Source of the DNA: an uncultured Paracoccaceae bacterium
Lineage (GTDB): Bacteria; Pseudomonadota; Alphaproteobacteria; Rhodobacterales; Rhodobacteraceae
DNA length: 54,719 nucleotides
Direction of reading: 5' to 3'
NCBI GenBank assembly: GCA_937872465.1
Contig: CALMSR010000041.1
Span: forward strand, 1 to 54,719
Position numbers and translations under genes: made by a program. Position 1 is the first letter of the stretch. Each line of letters starts with the position of its first letter. Below, piece after piece: positions 40,246 to 49,397 of this stretch. The notes under the pieces were generated by a model. That model made no database searches, was not told the DNA's origin, and worked only from the letters and a program-made list of their open reading frames with translations.

Positions 40246-42639
40246 ATGAACCAGGCTGCTCACAATAAGCTCATATCCTTCATCTGGTCCATCGCTGATG
40301 ACTGCCTTCGCGACGTCTATGTCCGTGGCAAGTATCGCGATGTCATCCTGCCGATGGTTGTCCTGCGCCGCCTCGATACCTTGTTGGAACCCACGAAAGA
40401 CGCTGTGCTTGAGGAAGTCCGCTTCCAGCGCGAAGAGATGAAGGCAACCGAGTTAGACGATGCCCCCCTGACCGCAGCGTCGGGCTATGTGTTCTACAAC
40501 ACCAGCAAGTGGACGCTGAAGCAGCTCTACGCGACCGCGACCAACAACCAACAAATCCTGCTGGCCAATGTCGAGGAGTACCTCGGCGGCTTCAGCGACA
40601 ACGTCAAAGAGATCATCGCCCGCTTCAAGCTGCTCGAGCAGATGCGGCACATGGCGAACAAGCAGGTCCTGCTCGACGTGCTGGAAAAGTTCATCTCGCC
40701 CTACATCAACCTGACGCCCGACGACGCTGAAGACCCCGACGGCAACATGATGCCCGGGCTGTCGAACCTCGGCATGGGCTATGTCTTCGAAGAGCTGATC
40801 CGCAAGTTCAACGAGGAAAACAACGAGGAAGCCGGGGAGCATTTCACCCCGCGCGAAGTCATTCACCTGATGACCCACCTCATCTTCGACCCGATCAGCG
40901 ACCGGTTGCCGCCGGTGATGACGATCTACGACCCCGCCTGCGGCAGCGGCGGAATGCTGACCGAGGCGCAGAATTACATCAAGGAACCCGACGGCCCAAT
41001 CGCCGCCAAGGGCGACGTCTACCTCTATGGCAAGGAAATCAACGACGAAACCTATGCCATCTGCAAATCCGACATGATGATCAAGGGCAACAACCCCGAG
41101 AACATCAAGGTCGGCTCTACCCTGTCGACCGATGAATTCTCGGGAAACCGCTTCGATTTCATGCTGTCGAACCCGCCCTATGGCAAAAGCTGGAGCAGTG
41201 AGCTCAAGCATATCAAGGATGGCAAGGACGTCATCGACCCGCGCTTTCAGGTCGATCTGGCCAACTACTGGGGCAAGGTGGAAACCGTCGATGCCACGCC
41301 CCGCTCCAGCGACGGCCAGCTTCTGTTTCTGATGGAGATGGTGGGCAAGATGAAGCCCACCAAGGACAGCGCCATCGGCGCGCGCATCGCCAGCGTCCAC
41401 AATGGCTCCAGCCTGTTCACCGGCGACGCGGGCAGCGGCGAATCCAACATCCGCCGCCACATCATCGAAAACGACATGCTGGACACCATCATCCAGCTGC
41501 CGAACAACTTGTTCTACAACACCGGCATCACCACCTACATCTGGCTTCTGACCAACGCCAAGCCTGAGGCACGGCGGGGCAAGGTGCAGCTGATCGACGC
41601 CAACCTGATGTTCCGCAAGCTGCGCAAGAACCTTGGCGACAAGAACTGCGAATTCGCGCCGGAGCATATCGAGGAAATCCTTGCCGCCTACACGGGCTTC
41701 GAGCCCATCGAACGCCAGCTTGACGCCAATGGCGACCCGACCGGCATCGCGGTGCAGATCTTCGACAACGCCGATTTCGGCTATCACAAGGTCACCATCG
41801 AACGCCCGGACCGCCGCCGCGCGCAATTCAGCGCGGAACGGCTGGAACCCCTGCGCTTCGACAAATCCCTGCGCGAACCGATGGAGCATCTCTGGGCCGA
41901 ACATGGCGACAAGGTCTATGAGCCGGGCTTTCTGAAAGGCCAGGCCAAGGCGATCCAGGCCTGGTGCGAGGAACAGGAGATCGCGCTGAACGCCAAGAGC
42001 CGAGCCAAGCTGGTCGACACCTCCCTCTGGCTTCGAAATCGCGATCTGATCGGGGTGGGCCATCAGTTGATGGAGGCCATCGGCACCGAGGAGACGGCGG
42101 ATTTCAACGCCTTCCGCGACGGGGTGGCCAAGGTTCTGAAGACCCGCAAGATCAAGCTTTCGGCGACCGAGAAGAACGCGATCCTGAACGCGATCAGCTG
42201 GTATGCCGAGGATGCCGAAAAGGTCATCGCCAAGACCCAGCGTCTAACGAAGTCCGAGCTGGAGGAGGAGGCCGCGCGGCTGGGCTGCCGGATCGACGAA
42301 CTCGGCGATTTCGGCCTCTATGCCCAACCCGATGGCAGTTACCGCACCTACGAATCCAACACCGATCTGCGCGACAGCGAGGCGGTGCCGCTCAAGGACA
42401 GCATCCACCGCTATTTCCGCGCCGAGGTGCAGCCGCACGTGCCCGAGGCCTGGATCAACCTCGACACGGTCAAGATCGGCTACGAGATCAGCTTCAACAA
42501 GTATTTCTACCGCCACAAGCCGCTGCGCGCGCTGGAAGAGGTGACGCAGGACATTCTGGCATTGGAGGAAAAGGCCGACGGGCTGATCGCGGATATTCTG
42601 GGGGTGAAGGTGGCGACGAAGCTGGAGCCAGCGGAATGA
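40246..42639 (+). CDS. hsdM: Type I restriction-modification DNA methyltransferase HsdM
   Basis: A 797-residue N6-adenine methyltransferase subunit. The SAM-binding motif is YDPACGSGGML (about 228-238) and the catalytic motif IV is SNPPYGKSW (about 308-316). The N-terminal HsdM helical domain (FIWSIADDCLRDVYVRGKYRDVILPMVVLRRLD) is present, and the protein is longer than EcoKI HsdM because of a C-terminal extension of about 250 residues. The ATG at 40246 follows AAGGAAAAAGAAG. Its stop overlaps hsdS (ATGA). Confidence 0.95.
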   Translation: MNQAAHNKLISFIWSIADDCLRDVYVRGKYRDVILPMVVLRRLDTLLEPTKDAVLEEVRFQREEMKATELDDAPLTAASGYVFYNTSKWTLKQLYATATNNQQILLANVEEYLGGFSDNVKEIIARFKLLEQMRHMANKQVLLDVLEKFISPYINLTPDDAEDPDGNMMPGLSNLGMGYVFEELIRKFNEENNEEAGEHFTPREVIHLMTHLIFDPISDRLPPVMTIYDPACGSGGMLTEAQNYIKEPDGPIAAKGDVYLYGKEINDETYAICKSDMMIKGNNPENIKVGSTLSTDEFSGNRFDFMLSNPPYGKSWSSELKHIKDGKDVIDPRFQVDLANYWGKVETVDATPRSSDGQLLFLMEMVGKMKPTKDSAIGARIASVHNGSSLFTGDAGSGESNIRRHIIENDMLDTIIQLPNNLFYNTGITTYIWLLTNAKPEARRGKVQLIDANLMFRKLRKNLGDKNCEFAPEHIEEILAAYTGFEPIERQLDANGDPTGIAVQIFDNADFGYHKVTIERPDRRRAQFSAERLEPLRFDKSLREPMEHLWAEHGDKVYEPGFLKGQAKAIQAWCEEQEIALNAKSRAKLVDTSLWLRNRDLIGVGHQLMEAIGTEETADFNAFRDGVAKVLKTRKIKLSATEKNAILNAISWYAEDAEKVIAKTQRLTKSELEEEAARLGCRIDELGDFGLYAQPDGSYRTYESNTDLRDSEAVPLKDSIHRYFRAEVQPHVPEAWINLDTVKIGYEISFNKYFYRHKPLRALEEVTQDILALEEKADGLIADILGVKVATKLEPAE

Positions 42640-43925
42640 ACATCGCGGCCTATCCGAAATATGACGGCTACAAAGACAGTGGCGTTGAGTGGCTTGGTAA
42701 CGTCCCAGATGTCTGGGGAACGAAAAAGCTAAAGTTCGTCACGCAGATCGTGAAGAGAATTGCAGGGCATGAAGGCCCAGACGTCCTTTCGATCACGCAG
42801 CAGGGCATTAAGGTAAAAGACATTACAAGCGGCGAGGGACAACTAGCTGAGAACTATTCCAACTATCAGCTGGTCAATCGCGGCGACTTTGCCATGAATC
42901 ATATGGACCTTCTAACAGGTTATGTGGATATTTCACAATTCGACGGTGTCGTGAGTCCCGACTATCGCGTTTTTCGTCGTACCTCGGATGAGTTGGACGA
43001 CCGCTACCTCCTTCTCATCTTTCAAATTGGGTACAAGCAGCGCATTTTCTTTCGATACGGGCAAGGTGTGTCGCTTTTGGGCCGTTGGCGTTTCCCAGCC
43101 GAAAACTTCAAGGAGTTCCAGGTTCCAATTCCCCCACTCCAGGAACAGCGCGCCATTGCGACTTTTCTGGATGAGAAATGTACCAAGTTGGACGCGGCGG
43201 TGCGGATCAAGGAAGAGCAGATCGCGCTTTTGCGCGAGCGGCGGCAGATCCTGATTCAACAGACCGTCACCCGCGGCCTGAACCCCGCCGCCCCCATGAA
43301 GGACAGCCGTATAGACTGGATTGGCCAAATCCCCGCGCATTGGGAAGTGCGGCGCAATTTCGTCCTGTTTCGAGAAATGAAGGTCTCCGGGCATGCCGAT
43401 CTGCCGGTTTTGTCGGTGTCGATACACAGCGGCGTGTCGTCAGAAGAACTGAGCGACGAAGAAAACATCCGCTCGATCATCAAGATCGAGGACCGCACAA
43501 CTTACAAGGAAGTGAGGCCCGGCGACGTGGCCTACAACATGATGCGCGCATGGCAAGGCGGCATCGGGGCTGTATCGGTGCATGGCATGGTCAGCCCGGC
43601 TTATGTGGTTGCGAGGCCAAGGTCAGCGCTGGCTGCGGATTACTTCGAATTGCTGTATCGCTGTCCTGCGTTCATTCGGCAGATGGATGCTGGCTCCAAA
43701 GGAATAACTGATTTCCGCAAGCGGCTGTATTGGGACGACTTCAAGAATCTATTGACGCTTGTGCCGCCACGCGATGAGCAATTGGAAATTGTCCAGCACA
43801 TTGCCGATGTTTCGAAAAAGATCGAGGATGCTATTTCAATCAAGCAAGACCAGATCGCCGCGCTCAAGGAATACAAGACCAGCCTGATCAACGCGGCGGT
43901 CACGGGCAAGATCAAGGTGGCGTAA
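42636..43925 (+). CDS. hsdS: Type I restriction-modification specificity subunit HsdS
   Basis: A 429-residue specificity protein with two target recognition domains. Each starts with a YKDSGVEWLGNVPDVW or KDSRIDWIGQIPAHW segment, and each ends in a conserved helix (PIPPLQEQRAIATFLDEKCTKLDAAV and PPRDEQLEIVQHIADVSKKIEDAI). The first domain is clearly AT-richer than the rest of the operon, as expected for exchangeable recognition domains. It recognises a bipartite site that cannot be read from the sequence. Confidence 0.94.
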   Translation: MNIAAYPKYDGYKDSGVEWLGNVPDVWGTKKLKFVTQIVKRIAGHEGPDVLSITQQGIKVKDITSGEGQLAENYSNYQLVNRGDFAMNHMDLLTGYVDISQFDGVVSPDYRVFRRTSDELDDRYLLLIFQIGYKQRIFFRYGQGVSLLGRWRFPAENFKEFQVPIPPLQEQRAIATFLDEKCTKLDAAVRIKEEQIALLRERRQILIQQTVTRGLNPAAPMKDSRIDWIGQIPAHWEVRRNFVLFREMKVSGHADLPVLSVSIHSGVSSEELSDEENIRSIIKIEDRTTYKEVRPGDVAYNMMRAWQGGIGAVSVHGMVSPAYVVARPRSALAADYFELLYRCPAFIRQMDAGSKGITDFRKRLYWDDFKNLLTLVPPRDEQLEIVQHIADVSKKIEDAISIKQDQIAALKEYKTSLINAAVTGKIKVA

Positions 43926-43933
43926 GGGGGATC

Positions 43934-46900
43934 ATGGTCAGCAATACCAAGGAAGTGACACTGGAACAGGCGATCCAGCGGCACCTGACGGGCCTGACGA
44001 CCGAGGACCTCGCCGGCCAGCCCGCCCCGGATGGCCATGGCCCCTTCCGCCTTGGCCTGCCCGGTGATTTCGACGCCGAATACGCGCTCGACACCCGGCT
44101 GTTCTGGGAGTTTCTGGAAACCACCCAAGGCAAGGAGCTTGCCAAGCTGAAGGACCGCAATCCCGGCGACTGGCAGCGCAAGATCCTTGAGCGGTTTGAC
44201 CGGATGATCAAGAAGAACGGCGTGCTGCATCTGCTGAAAAAGGGCCTCGCCGTTGATGATGCCTCTTTCACGCTGATGTATCCCGCACCGTTGGCGAGTT
44301 CCGCCGCGAAGGTCGCCGAGAATTTCGCCGCCAACATCTTCAGCGTGACCCGGCAGGTCCGCTATTCGCAGACCAACCCCGCCGAAGAGATCGACATGGT
44401 CCTCTTCGTCAACGGGCTGCCGCTGATCACCATCGAGTTGAAGAACGCCTGGACCGGCCAGACCGCCCGCTATCACGGGCAGAAGCAGTATCGTACCGGC
44501 CGCGACGCCACCCAGCCCCTGCTGCAGTTCGGCCGCGCGCTGGTGCACATGGCCGTGGACACCGACGAGGTGTTCATGACCACGAAACTCGCCGGACCCG
44601 CGACCTTCTTTTTGCCCTTCAACAAGGGCCACAACGAGGGCGAAGGCAATCCGCCCAACCCGGACGGCCACAAGACCGCCTATCTGTGGGAAGAGGTTTT
44701 CAGCAAGGAGAGCCTTGCAGGCATCATCCAGCATTTCGTGCTGTTGGAGGGGAAGGCGACCGAGCCGCTAACCAAGAAGACCCTGATCTTCCCGCGCTAT
44801 CACCAGCTGGACGTGGTGCGCCGCCTGCTGGACCATGCCGCCACGACGGGCGTTGGCCACAGCTATCTGATCCAGCATTCGGCGGGTTCGGGGAAGTCGA
44901 ACTCAATCACCTGGACGGCCTACCAGCTGATCGAGACCTATCCTTCGAACGCGGGCATCCCGGGCGCCAAGGGGCTGGACCAGCCGCTGTTCGACAGTGT
45001 CATTGTGGTGACCGACCGGCGCCTGCTGGACAAACAGCTGCGCGACAACATCAAGGACTTTTCCGAGGTCAAGAACATTGTCGCCCCGGCGATGCGGTCG
45101 GCCGATCTGAAATCGGCGCTGGAGAACGGCAAGAAGATCATCATCACGACGATCCAGAAGTTCCCCTTCATCATCGAGGGGATCGCCGACCTGAGCGACA
45201 AGAGGTTCGCGGTGATCATCGACGAGGCGCATAGCGGCCAGAGCGGCAGCGCGCATGACAACATGAACCGCGCGATGGGTGCGGGCGATCAGGACCCGGA
45301 CGAGGACGATCCGCAGGAGCGAATTCTGGCTGCGATGCAGTCGCGCAAGATGCGCGGCAATGCCTCGTATTTCGCCTTCACGGCGACGCCGAAGAACACG
45401 ACGCTGGAGAAGTTCGGCGAGCGCCAGGACGACGGGAGCTTCAAGCCCTTCCACCTCTACAGCATGAAGCAGGCCATCGAGGAGGGCTTCATCCTGAACG
45501 TGTTGGCGAATTACACGACCTACAAAAGCTATTACGAGATCCAGAAGTCGATTGCCGACAACCCCCTGTTCGATACCAAGAAGGCCCAGAAGAAGCTGCG
45601 CGCCTATGTCGAGCGCAGCCAGCAGACAATCAACACCAAGGCCGAGATCATGCTCGACCATTTCATCGAGCAGGTCGTGACCCCGAAAAAGCTGCGCGGC
45701 AAAGCCAAGGGGATGATCGTCACCCAGAACATCGAGGCGGCCATCCGCTACTACAATGCGGTGACCAAGCTGCTGGCGGATCGCGGCGACCCGTTCAAGG
45801 CGCTGATCGCGTTTTCGGGCGAAAAGGTTGTGGATGGGGTGACCCATACGGAGGCCGAAATGAACGGTTTCCCCGAGTCCGATACCCGGGATCGGTTCGA
45901 CGAGGACGATTATCGGCTGCTTGTGGTGGCCAATAAGTACCTTACTGGCTTCGATCAGCCAAAGCTGACCACGATGTACGTGGACAAGAAGCTGCAGCAT
46001 GTCCTTGCTGTGCAAGCCCTGTCGCGCCTGAACCGATCGTCCCAGAAGCTGGGCAAACGGACCGAAGACCTGTTCATCCTGGACTTCTTCAACGACGCAT
46101 CAGACATCAAGACAGCATTCGACCCGTTCTACACCATCACGACTTTGGCCTCCGCCACTGATGTCAATGTGCTGCACGAATTGAAGGGGTCGCTCGATCA
46201 GGTCGGCGTTTACGAATGGCAGGAGGTTGAGGAGTTCGTCGCGCACTATTTCGCGGGCGCAGATGCTCAGGCCCTCAGTCCGCTGATCGATACCGCCGCA
46301 GACAGGTTCAACCAGCAACTGGAGCTGCCCGAAAAGGACAAGATCGACTTCAAGATTAAGGCACGACAATTCGTGAAGATTTATGGACAGATGGCATCCA
46401 TCATGCCGTTCGAGGTCATCGAGTGGGAAAAGCTGTTCTGGTTCCAAAAATTTCTAATACCGAAGTTGAAGATCAAGGATCCCGACAAGGATATGCTCGA
46501 CGAATTGCTGGAGGCAGTCGACCTGTCCTCATACGGCCTCGAGCGGAAAAAACTCAACCAGACGATCGAGCTTGACGCGGCCGCCACCGCGCTTGAGCCA
46601 CAGAATCCAAATCCGCGCGGAAACTGGGGCGGCGATAAGGAAGAGGACCCGCTGGACGAGATTATCCGCACATTTAACGAACGCTGGTTCCAAGGGTGGA
46701 GTGCGACACCGGAGGAACAAAGAGTAAAGTTCATCAATGTCGTCAACAGCGTCCGTGCTCACCCAGACTATTCTGAAAAATACGAGGCCAATACAGACCC
46801 GTATAATCGTGGATTGGCACTTGAGAAAATGCTGCAAGACGTGATGTTGAAACGTAGGAAGGAAGAACTGGAGCTGTACAAGCTCTACGCTTCTGACCCT

Positions 46901-46957
46901 GCTTTCAAAGCAGCGTGGAGCCAGAGTGTCGAAAAGGTCTTGTTCGAAAATCGTTAG
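43934..46957 (+). CDS. hsdR: Type I restriction endonuclease subunit HsdR
   Basis: A 1007-residue motor and nuclease subunit. The nuclease domain has EEIDMVLFVNGLPLITIELKNAW, with the PD-(D/E)XK Asp and Glu-x-Lys (about 166-168). The helicase core has Walker A HSAGSGKSNSITW (about 313-323) and DEAH box VIIDEAHSGQSG (about 426). Motifs TATPKNTTL, TGFDQPKLTTMYVDK and SRLNR follow. The gene is intact, so the system appears active. It is convergent with the RHH gene, with 5 bases between. Confidence 0.95.
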   Translation: MVSNTKEVTLEQAIQRHLTGLTTEDLAGQPAPDGHGPFRLGLPGDFDAEYALDTRLFWEFLETTQGKELAKLKDRNPGDWQRKILERFDRMIKKNGVLHLLKKGLAVDDASFTLMYPAPLASSAAKVAENFAANIFSVTRQVRYSQTNPAEEIDMVLFVNGLPLITIELKNAWTGQTARYHGQKQYRTGRDATQPLLQFGRALVHMAVDTDEVFMTTKLAGPATFFLPFNKGHNEGEGNPPNPDGHKTAYLWEEVFSKESLAGIIQHFVLLEGKATEPLTKKTLIFPRYHQLDVVRRLLDHAATTGVGHSYLIQHSAGSGKSNSITWTAYQLIETYPSNAGIPGAKGLDQPLFDSVIVVTDRRLLDKQLRDNIKDFSEVKNIVAPAMRSADLKSALENGKKIIITTIQKFPFIIEGIADLSDKRFAVIIDEAHSGQSGSAHDNMNRAMGAGDQDPDEDDPQERILAAMQSRKMRGNASYFAFTATPKNTTLEKFGERQDDGSFKPFHLYSMKQAIEEGFILNVLANYTTYKSYYEIQKSIADNPLFDTKKAQKKLRAYVERSQQTINTKAEIMLDHFIEQVVTPKKLRGKAKGMIVTQNIEAAIRYYNAVTKLLADRGDPFKALIAFSGEKVVDGVTHTEAEMNGFPESDTRDRFDEDDYRLLVVANKYLTGFDQPKLTTMYVDKKLQHVLAVQALSRLNRSSQKLGKRTEDLFILDFFNDASDIKTAFDPFYTITTLASATDVNVLHELKGSLDQVGVYEWQEVEEFVAHYFAGADAQALSPLIDTAADRFNQQLELPEKDKIDFKIKARQFVKIYGQMASIMPFEVIEWEKLFWFQKFLIPKLKIKDPDKDMLDELLEAVDLSSYGLERKKLNQTIELDAAATALEPQNPNPRGNWGGDKEEDPLDEIIRTFNERWFQGWSATPEEQRVKFINVVNSVRAHPDYSEKYEANTDPYNRGLALEKMLQDVMLKRRKEELELYKLYASDPAFKAAWSQSVEKVLFENR

Positions 46958-46962
46958 TAAAT

Positions 46963-47382
46963 CTATTCTCCCTCACCCGATTGCGGCGCGTCCCCCGCCA
47001 CTTCCTCCGCGAACCACCGCCCCTTCTGCACCCGCTTCCCGAGCGCCTCGACAAAGCCATCAAACCGCTCCCGGCCTTTGGCCTGTGCGGCGGCCTGCTG
47101 CTCCGGCGCGATCGGTGGGGTTGTGGTGAGCCAGAAGCGGACAAAGAGCGCGAGGGTCTCCGTCGTGATCCGCTGATCACGTTCGAGACGGGCGACCTGT
47201 CGTGAGAGGCGGTCGAGGCGGCGCGTCAGGGCGGCCTCCTGCATGTCGGCATGATCGGGGGACAGAAAGGATTCGACCGCTGCCTCCACGATAGCGGAGC
47301 GGGTCACCCGTTTCCGCTCAGCGATGTCGTTGATCCGCCCGATCAACTCGGCTGGCAGGGAGAGGTGGAGACGGTCGCGCAT
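46963..47382 (-). CDS. Ribbon-helix-helix (CopG-like) regulator beside traG
   Basis: A 139-residue protein with an N-terminal ribbon-helix-helix domain (DRLHLSLPAELIGRINDIAERKRVTRSAIVEAAVESFL), a coiled-coil stretch (LTRRLDRLSRQVARLERDQRI) and a helical tail. Proteins of this type stand between traG and trbB in related elements and may control the trb operon or act in the relaxosome. It starts 10 bases after the traG stop. Here the restriction-modification island separates it from trbB. Confidence 0.85.
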   Translation of the reverse strand: MRDRLHLSLPAELIGRINDIAERKRVTRSAIVEAAVESFLSPDHADMQEAALTRRLDRLSRQVARLERDQRITTETLALFVRFWLTTTPPIAPEQQAAAQAKGRERFDGFVEALGKRVQKGRWFAEEVAGDAPQSGEGE

Positions 47383-47392
47383 GGGTCAGTCC

Positions 47393-49381
47393 TCAAAGAT
47401 CGATACCGTCATTGCGGTCCATCGAGGCCTGACGGGCCACCTGTCCCATCTGCTTGCGCAGGGCTTGCCTTTGCCGCGCGGCCTCCTCCGGATCATCATC
47501 GAGCATCATCTCGAATTCGCGCGCGGGTTCCTTCGGCGTTTCCCGGGATGCAGCCACATGTTCGGGCAAGTCTGGCTCCCGGCGAAGGCCGGCGTTCGCG
47601 TCATCGGCGTTGGTCGACGTCGCGGACGCGCCCGCCGGTGTATCGGCCTCGATGGCCGGAAGCGATGACCATGGATCATTCTGCCGGACCGGCTCTCTTT
47701 TCCGCGGTTCAGGTGGCGGCACCACGCGATCAACAAACCGCTTGTCCTCGAAATACCGCGCCTTCTTGGCCCGGATCGGCGGAGAGCCTGCGACCATGAC
47801 GATTTCGTCGTCGGGCGGCAGCTGCATGATCTCGCCCGGCGTGAGCAGCTGACGCGCGGTCTCGGAGCGGGAGACCATGAGGTGACCCAGCCAGGGCGCC
47901 AGCCGATGACCGGCGTAGTTGCGCATCGCCTTCATCTCGGTCGCGGTGCCAAGTGCATCGGATACGCGCTTGGCGGTGCGTTCATCATTCGTAGCGAAGC
48001 TCACCCGGACATGGCAATTGTCGAGGATGGCGTTGTTCTGACCATAGGCCTTCTCGATCTGGTTGAGCGATTGCGCGATCAGGAAGCTCTTGATCCCGTA
48101 GCCCGCCATGAAGGCCAGCGCGCTTTCGAAGAAATCGAGCCGTCCGAGCGCCGGGAATTCATCCAGCATCATCAGCACGCGATGACGGCGGCGCGTGTCC
48201 TTCAGGTCCTCCGTCAAACGGCGGCCGATCTGGTTCAGCACGAGCCGGATCAGCGGCTTGGTGCGCGAGATGTCCGAGGGCGGCACGACGAGGTAGAGAG
48301 TCGTCGGTTGCTTCGCCCCGATCAGGTCGTCGATCCGCCAGTCGCAGCGCCGGGTCACATGGGCGACGACGGGGTCGCGGTAGAGGCCAAGGAAGGACAT
48401 TGCCGTCGACAGAACGCCCGAGCGTTCGTTGTCGGACTTGTTCAGGAGTTCGCGCGCGGTCGAGGCGATGACCGGATGCGGTCCGGCCTCACCCAGGTGG
48501 CGCGCCTCCATCATGGCCTCAAGTGTCTGCTCGATCGGGCGGCGCGGGTCGGACAGGAACGCCGCGACGCCGGCGAGGGTCTTGTGGCGCTCGGCGTAGA
48601 GCACATGCAGGATCGCGCCGACCAGCAGCGAGTGCGAGGTCTTTTCCCAATGGTTGCGTTTTTCCAGCGAGCCTTCTGGATCGACAAGCACATCGGCCAC
48701 GTTCTGCACATCGCGGACCTCCCACTCACCACGACGGACCTCGAGCAAGGGGTTGTAGGCGGCCGAGGTCATGCTGGTCGGATCGAAGCGCAGCACCCGT
48801 CCATGGCGTGCGCGGAACCCGGCCGTCAGGTCCCAGTTCTCGCCCTTGATGTCATGGACGATGGCGGAGCCCGGCCAGGTCAGGAGTGACGGGACCACGA
48901 GGCCCACACCCTTGCCGGACCGGGTCGGCGCGAAACAGAGAACATGCTCCGGTCCATCATGGCGGAGGTAGTCGTAATCCAGTTTGCCCAGCACAACACC
49001 ATCGGAGCCGAGCAGCCCGGCGGATTCAACCTCGGACCGGTTCGCCCAACGGGCCGAACCATAGGTATCGACATCGGCGGCCTCGCGTGCCCGGATCACG
49101 GACATGGTGATGGCGACGGCGATGGATATGAAGCCGCCCGAGGCCGCGATCGCGCCGCCCTCCCAGAACACCGTTCGCGCATAGGCGTCGTAGAAATACC
49201 ACCACCAGAAGAAGGCGGGCGGCGGATAGATGGGCATGCCGAAGGCCTCGAACCACGGACTACCCAGCTGCGACTGAAACCCCAGCCGCCAGGCCACCCA
49301 TTGCGTCGCGCCCCAGGTCGTCGTCAGCACGATCAAGAAGACGGCGAGGATCTGGCCCCAGAGGATTTTCGTGGCAGTCAT
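47393..49381 (-). CDS. traG: Conjugal transfer coupling protein TraG (VirD4 family)
   Basis: A 662-residue coupling ATPase that brings the relaxase-DNA complex to the channel. Two N-terminal helices (ILAVFLIVLTTTWGATQWV; GGFISIAVAITMSVI) are followed by Walker A CFAPTRSGKGVG (about 146-156) and Walker B VLMMLDEFPALG (about 400-411). The start ATG at 49381 gives MTATKILWG. It follows the relaxase gene by 16 bases. Confidence 0.95.
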   Translation of the reverse strand: MTATKILWGQILAVFLIVLTTTWGATQWVAWRLGFQSQLGSPWFEAFGMPIYPPPAFFWWWYFYDAYARTVFWEGGAIAASGGFISIAVAITMSVIRAREAADVDTYGSARWANRSEVESAGLLGSDGVVLGKLDYDYLRHDGPEHVLCFAPTRSGKGVGLVVPSLLTWPGSAIVHDIKGENWDLTAGFRARHGRVLRFDPTSMTSAAYNPLLEVRRGEWEVRDVQNVADVLVDPEGSLEKRNHWEKTSHSLLVGAILHVLYAERHKTLAGVAAFLSDPRRPIEQTLEAMMEARHLGEAGPHPVIASTARELLNKSDNERSGVLSTAMSFLGLYRDPVVAHVTRRCDWRIDDLIGAKQPTTLYLVVPPSDISRTKPLIRLVLNQIGRRLTEDLKDTRRRHRVLMMLDEFPALGRLDFFESALAFMAGYGIKSFLIAQSLNQIEKAYGQNNAILDNCHVRVSFATNDERTAKRVSDALGTATEMKAMRNYAGHRLAPWLGHLMVSRSETARQLLTPGEIMQLPPDDEIVMVAGSPPIRAKKARYFEDKRFVDRVVPPPEPRKREPVRQNDPWSSLPAIEADTPAGASATSTNADDANAGLRREPDLPEHVAASRETPKEPAREFEMMLDDDPEEAARQRQALRKQMGQVARQASMDRNDGIDL

Positions 49382-49397
49382 GTTCAGGTTCCTTTCG

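Noticed and set aside
40453..42063. Long minus-strand open frame opposite hsdM
   Set aside because: It is antisense to a well-supported methyltransferase, its translation is low-complexity (Val/Asp/Gly/Leu) and matches no family, as expected from GC-rich shadow coding.
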